In this document: in pieces, positions 5,881 through 13,120 of the stretch
Numbering within the stretch: the stretch's first letter is position 1
How the letters are laid out: each line of letters begins with the position of its first letter
Origin: Planctomycetota bacterium
GTDB lineage: Bacteria; Planctomycetota; Brocadiia; Brocadiales; Brocadiaceae
Assembly: GCA_023261465.1 (NCBI GenBank)
Contig: JAHFOW010000008.1
Location: 12,820 to 27,895 of the forward strand
Length of the DNA stretch: 15,076 nt
Direction: 5' to 3'
Translations under genes and position numbers: made by a program
The notes under the pieces: model-generated
What the model was told of the DNA's origin: nothing
Databases searched by the model: none
The model's input: the letters and a program-made list of their open reading frames with translations, nothing else

Positions 5881-7155
5881 TTATTCACTCATGCGTTGTA
5901 TGGCAGCCCCGAGGCTTGACAGCCGTTCTACGAGTCGCTCATATCCCCGGTCTAAATGATAAATACGATGAACATGGGTTGTTCCCTTTGCCACAAGGCC
6001 AGCAAGCACAAGCCCGGCGCCGGCGCGCAGGTCTGAGACCATTACATTCGTACCGGACAAAAAGGGTATTCCTTTTATAATGGCGCATGATCCTTCTACC
6101 ATAATATCGGCTCCCATCCGGCGCAACTCTGCGGCGTGCATAAATCTGTCAGGAAATACCTTTTCGGTGACAATGCTTTTTCCCTCTATCGTGCATAAAA
6201 GCGCCATAAATTGCGCCTGAATATCGGTAGGCATGCCTGGGTATGGCATGGTCGTGAGGTCTATGGGGTGATAAATACCATTGTTTTTGACGTGGATACT
6301 GTTTGTGGTAGTTGTGATGTCAACGCCAATTTCCCGTAATTTGTTGATTATCGCAATGAGATGTTCCTGTTTCGCATTTTCGAGGGTAATATCGCCTTTC
6401 GTAATAGCGCCGGCAATCATATAAGTCCCGGCCTCAATCCGGTCGGGGATAATTTCATAATCTACCCCATGGAGTTCTCTCACGCCTTCAATGATGAGTT
6501 TGTTTCCACCGATTCCGCTGATTTTTGCGCCAGCCTTGTTTAAAAAATTCGCAAGGTCCTGTACTTCGGGTTCGCATGCGGCGTCCTCGATGACGGTGGT
6601 GCCTTCCGCCAGCACCGCTGCGGACATGACATTGCATGTGCCAAGTACCGTCGTGCCATACTTTCCTTTCATGGAGACCTCTGTTCCCGCGAGTTTGTCA
6701 GCAGAGGCAAGTATATAACCTTCGGTTGTCTCTATCTGTGCACCCATTGCCCTGAGCCCTTTTATGTGCAGATCGATAGGACGTTCACCGATAACGCAAC
6801 CACCGGGATATGAGACCTTTGCCTTGTGTCGTTTAGTTAATAAGGGGCCGAGTACGCATATCGATGCCCTCATGGTGCTAACAAGGTCATACGGCGCTGT
6901 GTATTTATCTAAATTTTCTCCATCCCTGAATATGATTTCTATGGCGCCATCCTCAAGTCTTTTGACCTCGCCGCCCAATTCTTTCAAGATTTCCGATTGT
7001 GTCTGAATGTCGACAATGTTTGGTATGCCCCTTATTCGGGACGGCCCGTTTAATAATATGCAGGCAGCCATAATGGGTAACGCTGCATTTTTTGCCCCGT
7101 TGATGCGAACGGTTCCTTCTAACCGGTGTTCTCCTTCAATTACGATTTTTCCCAC
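5881..7155 (-). CDS. murA: UDP-N-acetylglucosamine 1-carboxyvinyltransferase
   Basis: MurA transfers enolpyruvate from PEP to UDP-GlcNAc, the first committed step of peptidoglycan precursor synthesis in the cytosol. With the GTG start at 7155 the protein has 424 residues, typical of the family. K22 in N-G-A-K-N-A-A and the catalytic C120 in P-G-G-C-V-I-G-E-R-P are present; the cysteine is the residue alkylated by fosfomycin, so the enzyme is expected to be sensitive. I chose the GTG because GGAGG (7166-7162) lies 6 nt upstream. A TTG at 7182 would add a basic stretch foreign to MurA. The start lies inside the end of prmC (20-bp overlap), so the two are probably co-translated. A gene for MurA means this bacterium makes peptidoglycan. 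Confidence 0.95.
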   Translation of the reverse strand: MGKIVIEGEHRLEGTVRINGAKNAALPIMAACILLNGPSRIRGIPNIVDIQTQSEILKELGGEVKRLEDGAIEIIFRDGENLDKYTAPYDLVSTMRASICVLGPLLTKRHKAKVSYPGGCVIGERPIDLHIKGLRAMGAQIETTEGYILASADKLAGTEVSMKGKYGTTVLGTCNVMSAAVLAEGTTVIEDAACEPEVQDLANFLNKAGAKISGIGGNKLIIEGVRELHGVDYEIIPDRIEAGTYMIAGAITKGDITLENAKQEHLIAIINKLREIGVDITTTTNSIHVKNNGIYHPIDLTTMPYPGMPTDIQAQFMALLCTIEGKSIVTEKVFPDRFMHAAELRRMGADIMVEGSCAIIKGIPFLSGTNVMVSDLRAGAGLVLAGLVAKGTTHVHRIYHLDRGYERLVERLSSLGAAIQRMSE

Positions 7156-8095
7156 GCATTTCCTCCATTTGCGCAACAACAATACGGTTGATATGTTGAT
7201 AATCTTTTATAAATTCGGCTTTTTTAAAATCGTGTGTATCTTCCAGCAATTGCGCTACTTTATATGCCTGTTTTTCACCCACCTCGAAGAAAATAAACCC
7301 GCCGGGTTTAAGCCATATCTGTGCATCCTTTATAATACATTTGAACATGGAAAGGTCGTCGCGGCCGCTGATGAGCGCTCCATAAGGTTCGAATTTCCGC
7401 ACTTCTTCCTGCAGGGTATCGAACTCGTGGTGGGCTATGTAGGGTGGGTTAGATACAATAAAATGTACCCTGGATTCCATTGCGTAGCCGTTCATCGGTT
7501 TATAAATATCGCCGCACAAAAAGGTGATTTTGCTAAGGACATGATGCTTTTGTGCATTGATTTTAGCCACAGCCAGGGCATCCTCTGATATATCTATTGC
7601 AAATATCCTGGTAGTGTTTGTTTTTTTTGCAAGGGTTACCGGGATATTGCCGCTACCTGTCCCTATATCCATGATGATAATTTCATGTTCACCAGAGAGT
7701 AAAGACTGCTTTTTTAAAACCGCCTCAACGAGGAGTTCTGTTTCTGGCCGTGGAATCAATACGCGTTCGTCTACATAAAAGTCCAGAGACATGAATTCAG
7801 CGTGGTGTGTGATATATTGCAGGGGGACACGTTGTATGCGTTTCAGGATGGCCGCTTTGTATTGTATTGCCGGGGTATCTTCTACGGGTTTTTCGGGATG
7901 TATGTGGAAATCGATACGTTCACACTTCAGCAGGTGTGCAAGGATGATTTCTGCATCAAGGCGGGGAGTTTCGATACGATAGTTTTGCAAGAGTCTGCTT
8001 GCCCATTGGACGAGACTGAAAACGGTACATTCAGCAGGAAATAAATTTTCCACCCTTCCAGTAGTATCTTCATTTAAAAAACCGGAATAGGACAT
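7136..8095 (-). CDS. prmC: Release factor glutamine methyltransferase
   Basis: PrmC N5-methylates the glutamine of the GGQ motif in RF1 and RF2 using S-adenosylmethionine. In a 319-residue reading, the SAM loop is D-I-G-T-G-S-G-N-I-P (143-152) and the catalytic N-P-P-Y is at 216-219. R-V-L-I-P-R-P-E-T-E-L-L-V-E is the family signature, and the N-terminal helical domain contains R-L-D-A-E-I-I-L-A-H-L-L. The start is uncertain. The frame opens to 8227, but those extra codons run through a terminator-like hairpin and are not family-like. I took the ATG at 8095; a GTG at 8053 would give the more usual ~305 residues. Neither has a strong Shine-Dalgarno sequence. It lies downstream of prfA, the gene of its substrate, and overlaps murA. 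Confidence 0.9.
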   Translation of the reverse strand: MSYSGFLNEDTTGRVENLFPAECTVFSLVQWASRLLQNYRIETPRLDAEIILAHLLKCERIDFHIHPEKPVEDTPAIQYKAAILKRIQRVPLQYITHHAEFMSLDFYVDERVLIPRPETELLVEAVLKKQSLLSGEHEIIIMDIGTGSGNIPVTLAKKTNTTRIFAIDISEDALAVAKINAQKHHVLSKITFLCGDIYKPMNGYAMESRVHFIVSNPPYIAHHEFDTLQEEVRKFEPYGALISGRDDLSMFKCIIKDAQIWLKPGGFIFFEVGEKQAYKVAQLLEDTHDFKKAEFIKDYQHINRIVVAQMEEMRGKNRN

Positions 8096-8119
8096 AGGGA
8101 TAATCGAATAACAGGCAAC

Positions 8120-8137
8120 AGGGGATACCAATCCCCT
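8120..8137 (-). promoter_or_regulatory. GC-rich small hairpin upstream of prmC
   Basis: AGGGGAT (8120-8126) and ATCCCCT (8131-8137) form a perfect 7-bp stem with a 4-nt loop. It sits about 25 bp upstream of the chosen prmC start and just downstream of the terminator-like element on the minus strand. It could be an operator or a leader hairpin. Function is not established. Confidence 0.4.
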
Positions 8138-8156
8138 ATCACGATACATGGGTAAT

Positions 8157-8213
8157 AAAAAAAGAAAAAATCTCTTTACCCTGATATAACTCAAATGTAA
8201 TAAGGTAAAGAGA
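8157..8213 (-). terminator. Rho-independent terminator or attenuator between prfA and prmC
   Basis: On the minus strand, TCTCTTTACC (8213-8204) pairs perfectly with GGTAAAGAGA (8180-8171). A run of T6-C-T7 (8170-8157) follows, with no matching run on the other strand. The 23-nt loop is large for a terminator. It lies about 170 bp after the prfA stop and about 60 bp before prmC. It either ends the rpmE-prfA transcript, giving prmC-murA its own promoter, or acts as an attenuator in a longer transcript. Confidence 0.75.
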
Positions 8214-8301
8214 CATTCTTCTGCCATGGTTGTGTTCTGAATTAAATTGGGCCTACGGCGACTTTTTATTGTAGCGCATATCTCTTGTAGTCGGCGATGA
8301 A

Positions 8302-8346
8302 CCGTTTAAACTGTTTAATCCGTTTAAGTGGTTTAATCTGTGCAAC
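8302..8346. repeat. 9-bp-period tandem repeat, second array (about 5 units)
   Basis: Units start at 8302, 8311, 8320, 8329 and 8338. Four keep the GTTTAA core (CCGTTTAAA, CTGTTTAAT, CCGTTTAAG, TGGTTTAAT) and the last has decayed. The first two reproduce 17 bases of the hom/pyrB array exactly: CCGTTTAAACTGTTTAA at 8302-8318 and 4274-4290. It lies in the 287-bp gap between prfA and prmC, about 35 bp downstream of the prfA stop. Confidence 0.75.
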
Positions 8347-8382
8347 CTTTTATCGGACGCACGTGTTTATTTCCAGGGTATT

Positions 8383-9474
8383 TTAAATGCTTGCTGCCAG
8401 TTGTTTCAGTTGTTCTTCTTTGTAGTAGGCTAATAATGCCGCAATAATATCGTCCAGATATCCAAGCAATACCTGGTCCAAATTATGCGCGGAAAAGTTT
8501 ATCCTGTGGTCGGTAACCCGATTCTGCGGATAATTATAGGTGCGGATTTTTTCGCTACGGTCACCGGTCCCGATCTGGTCACGACGGGTCTGGTCACGTT
8601 CGCTCCTTTTTTGTCCTTCAATGAGTTCATAGAGCCGGCTTCGTAACATACGCATGGCCTTTGCGCGGTTCTTATGTTGCGATTTTTCATCGAGGCATTT
8701 TACGACCAGGCCGGATGGGGTGTGGGTGATCCTTACTGCCGAGCTTGTTTTGTTTACCTTCTGACCACCAGGACCTGATGCCCGAAAAGTTTCAATGACA
8801 AGATCGTTGGGATTAATATCGATTTCCACATCTTCAATTTCCGGTAAAATAGCTACCGTAGCTGTTGAAGTGTGAATCCTGCCGCTCCCCTCAGTACGCG
8901 GTACTCTCTGCACACGATGGGTGCCGCTTTCAAAACGCAGCTTCTGGTATGCGCCTTCCCCTTCCATGGAAAACGATACTTCGCGGAATCCGCCTAAATC
9001 AGTCTCGCTGCAGTCAAAAAGCTCCACCTTCCAGCCCTGATTTTCCGCATATTTTGTATACATGCGGAACAAATCGGCTGCAAAGATAGCTGCTTCTTCT
9101 CCGCCTGTCCCTGCCCGTATTTCAGCTATTACGTTCTTGCTAAAGGCCTTGTCGTCGGATATAAACAGTTCTTTTATCTCGCCGAACAAGGCTTCTTCCC
9201 GTTTCTCAAGTTCGCCTAATTCGTCCCGTGCCATTTCAGCCATTTCACGGTCTGAGGTTTCCTGTGTAAGGATATCCGTGGTTTGCTGTTTTCTGTTCCT
9301 GGTTTCCGCAAGCTGCATATATTTGTTTGTCATTTTCGAGAGGCTGCCGTGTTCTTTCATATATGCAGTATAACGGGCGGTATCCGCAATGACCCCGGGT
9401 TCAGCCAACAGATTCTCCAGTTCCAGGTACCGTTCGTACATTTTTTCTAATTTTTTTAATAAATTTTCACTCAT
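8383..9474 (-). CDS. prfA: Peptide chain release factor 1
   Basis: RF1 recognises UAA and UAG in the ribosomal A site and triggers peptide release. The 363-residue protein has the family length. Codon recognition uses the P-x-T tripeptide, here P-R-T (192-194), within H-R-V-Q-R-V-P-R-T-E-G-S-G-R-I-H. The catalytic G-G-Q is at 236-238 in A-S-G-P-G-G-Q-K-V-N-K-T, and its glutamine is the substrate of PrmC encoded next door. The C-terminal S-Q-H-K-N-R-A-K-A motif is intact. The P-x-T rather than S-P-F tripeptide separates it from RF2. Its ATG overlaps the rpmE stop by 4 bp (ATGA), indicating co-translation. Confidence 0.97.
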   Translation of the reverse strand: MSENLLKKLEKMYERYLELENLLAEPGVIADTARYTAYMKEHGSLSKMTNKYMQLAETRNRKQQTTDILTQETSDREMAEMARDELGELEKREEALFGEIKELFISDDKAFSKNVIAEIRAGTGGEEAAIFAADLFRMYTKYAENQGWKVELFDCSETDLGGFREVSFSMEGEGAYQKLRFESGTHRVQRVPRTEGSGRIHTSTATVAILPEIEDVEIDINPNDLVIETFRASGPGGQKVNKTSSAVRITHTPSGLVVKCLDEKSQHKNRAKAMRMLRSRLYELIEGQKRSERDQTRRDQIGTGDRSEKIRTYNYPQNRVTDHRINFSAHNLDQVLLGYLDDIIAALLAYYKEEQLKQLAASI

Positions 9475-9701
9475 TTGTTCTTTGCAGCAGCTTCCGCCTT
9501 CTGGCTCTTCTGTAATCTATTCTGGAATTTTTCTATTTGACCTGCTCTATCAACAAATCTCTGCTTTCCCGTGTAAAAAGGATGGCATTTTGAGCATACC
9601 TCAACAGCGATCCTGGGTTTTGTTGACTGCGTCTTAAAAGTTTCTCCGCAACCGCATGTCACGACAGTTTCCATATATTCCGGATGAATTCCCTTTTTCA
9701 T
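9471..9701 (-). CDS. rpmE: 50S ribosomal protein L31, zinc-binding form
   Basis: The 76-residue L31 belongs to the large subunit and bridges to the 30S head. It is the zinc ('C+') type, with C16-x-C18 and C36-x2-C39. H-P-E-Y near the N-terminus and F-Y-T-G-K-Q-R-F-V-D are family signatures. The alanine/lysine-rich C-terminus (after about residue 66) is a common extension. It is first in a two-gene unit with prfA (4-bp overlap). The leader holds two small hairpins (9723-9741 and 9756-9771) and a good promoter candidate upstream. Zinc-type L31 is often replaced by a zinc-free paralogue under zinc limitation; no paralogue is in this window. Confidence 0.97.
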   Translation of the reverse strand: MKKGIHPEYMETVVTCGCGETFKTQSTKPRIAVEVCSKCHPFYTGKQRFVDRAGQIEKFQNRLQKSQKAEAAAKNK

Positions 9702-9722
9702 AGTTTTCCCCTAAAATAAATA

Positions 9723-9741
9723 ATGCGTTCTACGAACGCAT
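9723..9741 (-). promoter_or_regulatory. Perfect palindrome in the rpmE leader
   Basis: ATGCGTTC (9723-9730) and GAACGCAT (9734-9741) form an 8-bp inverted repeat around TAC. It lies about 22 bp before the rpmE start codon, inside the expected 5' leader. A second dyad, AGATAA (9756-9761) / TTATCT (9766-9771), sits just upstream. It could be an operator or an RNA hairpin for autoregulation by L31. This is a position-based guess; no U-run follows the palindrome. Confidence 0.5.
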
Positions 9742-9785
9742 GACAAGATAGGATAAGATAATAGTTTATCTCAACAATTTTTAAA

Positions 9786-9814
9786 ATTTTAGCAAACCAG
9801 GGTATATTCTGCAA
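9786..9814 (-). promoter_or_regulatory. Promoter candidate for rpmE-prfA
   Basis: On the minus strand TTGCAG (9814-9809) and TAAAAT (9791-9786) are separated by exactly 17 bp. Transcription would begin near 9779, about 78 nt before the rpmE ATG, and the leader would include both dyads described there. Confidence 0.5.
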
Positions 9815-9837
9815 TAGAAATTTTCATATAAATTTGT

Positions 9838-9865
9838 TTGAATATTTACCACAATTATATATAAT
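9838..9865 (+). promoter_or_regulatory. Promoter candidate for the ffh operon
   Basis: TTGAAT (9838-9843) and a perfect TATAAT (9860-9865) are separated by 16 bp in a very A+T-rich region. Transcription would begin near 9872, about 50 nt before the ffh ATG. The ffh start itself has no recognisable Shine-Dalgarno sequence. Confidence 0.5.
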
Positions 9866-9922
9866 TTAAAGTTTAGTTTTTTGAGTTTATAAGTTTATTG
9901 TTTCCCGAAAACAACTATAATT

Positions 9923-11275
9923 ATGTTTGAATCAATCACCAGTAGTTTAGAAGGTATATTCAGCAAACTCCGCGGAAAGGGACGGCTTACCGATGCCAAT
10001 ATCAAGGACGGTCTGCACGAAGTCCGCCTGGCGCTCCTTGAAGCAGACGTCAACTACAAGGTTGTTAAGGAGTTTATTCAGCACGTTACCGAGCGGGCAA
10101 TTGGTGAAGAAGTAATTAAAAGTATTACCCCCGGTCAACAGGTTATCAAGATCGTTCATGATGAATTGGTTAATCTCATGGGGGAATCCGACACATCGAT
10201 ACCTTTTAAGGATGTGGAACCGACGTTGATAATGTTGGTGGGACTTCAGGGTAGTGGAAAGACTACCACGGCAGGTAAACTTGCCAGACTGATCCTTACA
10301 AAAGGGAAAAAACCGCTCATGGCGGCTGCGGATATACAGAGGCCTGCCGCCATTGAACAGTTAAAAGTTTTGGGACAGCAGCTCAATATTCCCGTGTATA
10401 CCGAAAGCGATTCTCAACCATTGAAGATATGTAAGAATGCTGTTCGGTATGCCATAGAGAATGCGAATGATGTAGTGATCTTTGATACGGCGGGAAGGTT
10501 GCATATAGACGATGAACTCATGGCAGAATTAAAGGAGATCAAAGAGAAACTGTCGCCGCATCAGATTTATTTTGTTTGTGATTCTATGACAGGCCAGGAT
10601 GCGGTAAATAGCGCAAAGGAATTCAATGCTCAATTAGGATTCGATGGAGTGATTTTGACCAAACTGGATGGCGATACCAGAGGTGGCGCCGCCCTTTCAA
10701 TCCGGGCGGTTACCGGCAAGCCAATTAAATTTGTCGGTATCGGGGAAAAATTGGACAGGCTGGAAGAATTCCATCCGGACCGCATGGCCTCCAGGGTGCT
10801 CGGCATGGGCGATGTTGTATCCCTTGTTGAGCGAGCCCAGCAGGCTATGGACATTGAAGAGGCTCAAAAACTCACGAGAAAGTTACAGGATGATTCCCTG
10901 AGCCTTGACGATTTCCTTACGCAGCTCCAGCAGATTAAGAAAATGGGACCGCTCAAGGAGGTGCTGGGGATGATTCCGGGAATGGGAAATAAGATGGATG
11001 GCTTGAATGTGGACGAAAATCAGTTGGTGAAGGTTGAAGCAATTATTAAATCCATGACGACTGAGGAACGAAAGACTCCGGATATGGTTAACGGGAGCCG
11101 GAGGAATCGGATAGCATGTGGAAGCGGCACAACCATTCAGGACGTCAACCAACTCCTTAAGCAATTCAGGTCGATGAAGCGATTGATAAAGCATTTTAAA
11201 GGAAATGAGAAGGGCCTTAAGAAAATGGGGCTCTTTTCTGGTAAGTTACCCTTTGGTAAGGGTATGGTACGATAA
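9923..11275 (+). CDS. ffh: Signal recognition particle protein (SRP54 GTPase)
   Basis: Ffh binds 4.5S RNA and the signal sequences of nascent membrane and secreted proteins and delivers ribosomes to FtsY. The 450-residue protein has the N domain (~1-90), the G domain with P-loop G-L-Q-G-S-G-K-T-T (107-115), D-T-A-G-R (188-192), T-K-L-D-G-D (246-251) and G-I-G-E (272-275). The methionine-rich M domain (~325-435) includes the RNA-binding N-G-S-R-R-N-R-I-A-C-G-S-G segment. The insertion-box Q-R-P is present (139-141). All GTPase motifs look intact. It leads an operon of translation genes, with rpsP 16 bp downstream. The start is chosen from family alignment (M-F-E-S-I-T). Confidence 0.97.
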   Translation: MFESITSSLEGIFSKLRGKGRLTDANIKDGLHEVRLALLEADVNYKVVKEFIQHVTERAIGEEVIKSITPGQQVIKIVHDELVNLMGESDTSIPFKDVEPTLIMLVGLQGSGKTTTAGKLARLILTKGKKPLMAAADIQRPAAIEQLKVLGQQLNIPVYTESDSQPLKICKNAVRYAIENANDVVIFDTAGRLHIDDELMAELKEIKEKLSPHQIYFVCDSMTGQDAVNSAKEFNAQLGFDGVILTKLDGDTRGGAALSIRAVTGKPIKFVGIGEKLDRLEEFHPDRMASRVLGMGDVVSLVERAQQAMDIEEAQKLTRKLQDDSLSLDDFLTQLQQIKKMGPLKEVLGMIPGMGNKMDGLNVDENQLVKVEAIIKSMTTEERKTPDMVNGSRRNRIACGSGTTIQDVNQLLKQFRSMKRLIKHFKGNEKGLKKMGLFSGKLPFGKGMVR

Positions 11276-11291
11276 TTTTAAGGAGAAAAAA

Positions 11292-11549
11292 ATGGCAGTA
11301 AGACTGAGGATGATGCGTATGGGTCGTAAAAATAGACCATATTACAGGATTGGCGCATTTGACGCCCACGAAGAAAGAGATGGCAAGATCATCGAAAATC
11401 TGGGTACCTATGATCCCCTGGAATCGAACAACGAAAAGCAGACCACCTTAAAAAAGGACCGGGTTGAATACTGGTTAAGCGTCGGGGCAAAGCCAACTGA
11501 TACGGTTGCTGTTGTGCTTAAGAAGTTCGGTATCGCAGTAAAAAAATAA
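11292..11549 (+). CDS. rpsP: 30S ribosomal protein S16
   Basis: The 85-residue S16 binds 16S rRNA and is needed for 30S assembly. The N-terminus M-A-V-R-L-R-M-M-R-M-G-R-K-N-R-P-Y-Y-R-I is the family signature, and I-E-N-L-G-T-Y-D-P-L is also present. The ATG at 11292 is fixed by an AAGGAG (11280-11285) 6 nt upstream. An in-frame upstream ATG at 11205 would run through the end of ffh and is rejected. The trmD start follows 3 bp after the stop codon. In many bacteria a KH-domain gene and rimM lie between rpsP and trmD; neither does here. Confidence 0.97.
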   Translation: MAVRLRMMRMGRKNRPYYRIGAFDAHEERDGKIIENLGTYDPLESNNEKQTTLKKDRVEYWLSVGAKPTDTVAVVLKKFGIAVKK

Positions 11550-11552
11550 ATC

Positions 11553-12263
11553 ATGCGGATTGATATTTTAACATTATTTCCTGAGATGTTTGAAAATGTT
11601 CTGGGAAGCAGTATTCTGAGGATTGCGCAGGAAAAGGGTCTTGTTCAGTATAACCTTTTCAATATCCGTGAATATGCCGAAAACAGGCGGTGTGTAGACG
11701 ACAGACCTTATGGCGGCGGGCCCGGCATGGTCATGAAGCCTGAGCCAGTCTTTAATACGATAGAGGCTATTGAATCGCAAACAGATGTTCGTCCCAGACG
11801 GATATTGCTGACGCCTCAGGGATGTCGGTTTACGCAATCTATTGCTAAGGAATTGTCAAAAGAACCCTCGGTAATGTTAATATGCGGTCACTACGAGGGT
11901 TTTGATGAAAGGATTCGGACGGGTTTGGAAGCCCGGGAGATTTCCATTGGTGATTATGTATTATCCGGCGGCGAGATACCCGCAATGGTAGTTATAGACT
12001 CCGTTGTTCGTTTGATACCCGGGGTATTAGGAGATTCGAATTCTACCGTTAACGAATCCTTTAATGAAGATTTATTGGAATATCCGCAATACACACGCCC
12101 TGCTGAATACAGGGGCATGAGAGTGCCTGATGTCCTTATGTCGGGGAATCACCAGAAAATAAAAGAATGGCAAGCCAACCATGCATTAAAGAGAACCATG
12201 GAGCAGAGACCGGATCTTATTATGAATAAAAAGAAGTTTTCATTGGGTAATATTGAAAAATAA
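11553..12263 (+). CDS. trmD: tRNA (guanine-N1)-methyltransferase, m1G37
   Basis: TrmD methylates N1 of G37 next to the anticodon, which prevents +1 frameshifting. The 236-residue protein has the SPOUT knot with I-C-G-H-Y-E-G-F-D-E-R-I (110-121), I-G-D-Y-V-L-S-G-G-E (132-141), the N-terminal Y-G-G-G-P-G-M-V-M motif (53-61) and L-L-E-Y-P-Q-Y-T-R-P. The position matching the E. coli catalytic Asp169 appears to be Glu168 (N-E-S-F); from memory this substitution occurs in other TrmD proteins. The ATG is only 3 bp from the rpsP stop and has little Shine-Dalgarno sequence of its own, so it is probably translated by coupling. Confidence 0.96.
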   Translation: MRIDILTLFPEMFENVLGSSILRIAQEKGLVQYNLFNIREYAENRRCVDDRPYGGGPGMVMKPEPVFNTIEAIESQTDVRPRRILLTPQGCRFTQSIAKELSKEPSVMLICGHYEGFDERIRTGLEAREISIGDYVLSGGEIPAMVVIDSVVRLIPGVLGDSNSTVNESFNEDLLEYPQYTRPAEYRGMRVPDVLMSGNHQKIKEWQANHALKRTMEQRPDLIMNKKKFSLGNIEK

Positions 12264-12282
12264 CGAAGGGAGACAAGGATTA

Positions 12283-12684
12283 ATGAATATTATTGAGGCG
12301 ATTGAAAAAGAACAAATAAAAAAGGCGGCGCCACAGTTCACGGTGGGAGATCAGGTGGATGTTTCCGTAAAGATTATAGAAGGCGACAAAGAGCGCGTTC
12401 AGGTTTTTAGTGGTGTGGTAATAGCCAGAAATGGCGGGGGATTCAAGGAAACCTTTACGGTAAGACGTATTGTTCAGGGCGAGGGCGTGGAGCGCGTGTT
12501 CCCCATTCATTCACCCAAGATCATTGATATTAAGGTAGTAAAGTCGGGCAGGGTAAGACGCGCAAAGTTGTATTATATGCGCGCGAGGACTGGTAAGGGG
12601 ACTAGATTACAGGAGAAGTTTGAAAAAGAACTTCCGAAAACTGAAAGTCCTGCAGCAACAAAGAAGCATGAGAAAAATGCTTGA
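12283..12684 (+). CDS. rplS: 50S ribosomal protein L19
   Basis: The 133-residue L19 sits at the 30S-50S interface. Family signatures are F-T-V-G-D-Q-V-D-V, the G-V-V-I-A-R-N-G-G-G stretch, F-T-V-R-R-I, G-V-E-R-V-F-P-I-H-S-P, and the R-R-A-K-L-Y-Y-M-R motif. A lysine/glutamate-rich C-terminal tail of about 20 residues follows the conserved domain. The ATG at 12283 is supported by AAGGGAG (12266-12272); an upstream ATG at 12253 would overlap trmD and adds ten non-family residues. Its end overlaps the beginning of yraN. Confidence 0.96.
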   Translation: MNIIEAIEKEQIKKAAPQFTVGDQVDVSVKIIEGDKERVQVFSGVVIARNGGGFKETFTVRRIVQGEGVERVFPIHSPKIIDIKVVKSGRVRRAKLYYMRARTGKGTRLQEKFEKELPKTESPAATKKHEKNA

Positions 12685-13093
12685 AACATTCCTGGGTTTG
12701 TTAGGGCATAAAAGTGAAGAGACACCAGATAATAGATCGGTAGGTGCGCAAGGGGAACTGCTTGCGGTAAAATTTTTAAAGAAAAATGGGTATAAAATTC
12801 TACAACGAAATTACCGATGTAAAACGGGTGAAATAGATATTGTTGGTTACGATCATGGCGCAATTGCCTTTATTGAAGTTAAAACACGTTTTTCAGACGC
12901 ATACGGCCCGCCAGAGCTCGCGGTTACTGACGGAAAAAAGAGGCAAATTACAAGGGTGGCATTGCATTATGTTGCCGAGAAAAAAATACAGGGTCTTGAT
13001 TTACGCTTCGACGTGGTTTCCATTTTTTACCCGCAGATTGAAAAATACCCGACAATAAAGCTGTTTAAAAACGCCTTTACAAAAACGATTTGA
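12668..13093 (+). CDS. yraN: YraN/UPF0102 family PD-(D/E)XK nuclease-like protein
   Basis: The 141-residue protein matches the widespread UPF0102 family, often found near rplS and rnhB. The core shows G-A-Q-G-E-L-L-A, Y-R-C-K-T-G-E-I-D-I-V-G and I-A-F-I-E-V-K-T-R. The D and E-V-K residues fit a PD-(D/E)XK endonuclease centre; the biological substrate of the family is not settled. Start choice is ambiguous: ATGs at 12668 and 12677 both overlap the end of rplS and neither has a strong Shine-Dalgarno sequence. An ATG at 12620 would place 65 bp inside rplS and is less likely. The usual rnhB between rplS and yraN is missing. Confidence 0.85.
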   Translation: MRKMLETFLGLLGHKSEETPDNRSVGAQGELLAVKFLKKNGYKILQRNYRCKTGEIDIVGYDHGAIAFIEVKTRFSDAYGPPELAVTDGKKRQITRVALHYVAEKKIQGLDLRFDVVSIFYPQIEKYPTIKLFKNAFTKTI

Positions 13094-13120
13094 TTACTTT
13101 GAGGATGCGAAGCTGAGAAT

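Noticed and set aside
7156..7182. Longer MurA beginning at the TTG at 7182
   Set aside because: It adds nine basic non-family residues and ignores a GGAGG placed correctly for the GTG at 7155.
8883..8905. Altered RF1 stop-codon specificity because the tripeptide is P-R-T, not P-A-T
   Set aside because: The middle position of the P-x-T motif varies among functional RF1 proteins; Pro and Thr are intact, so a code change is not supported.
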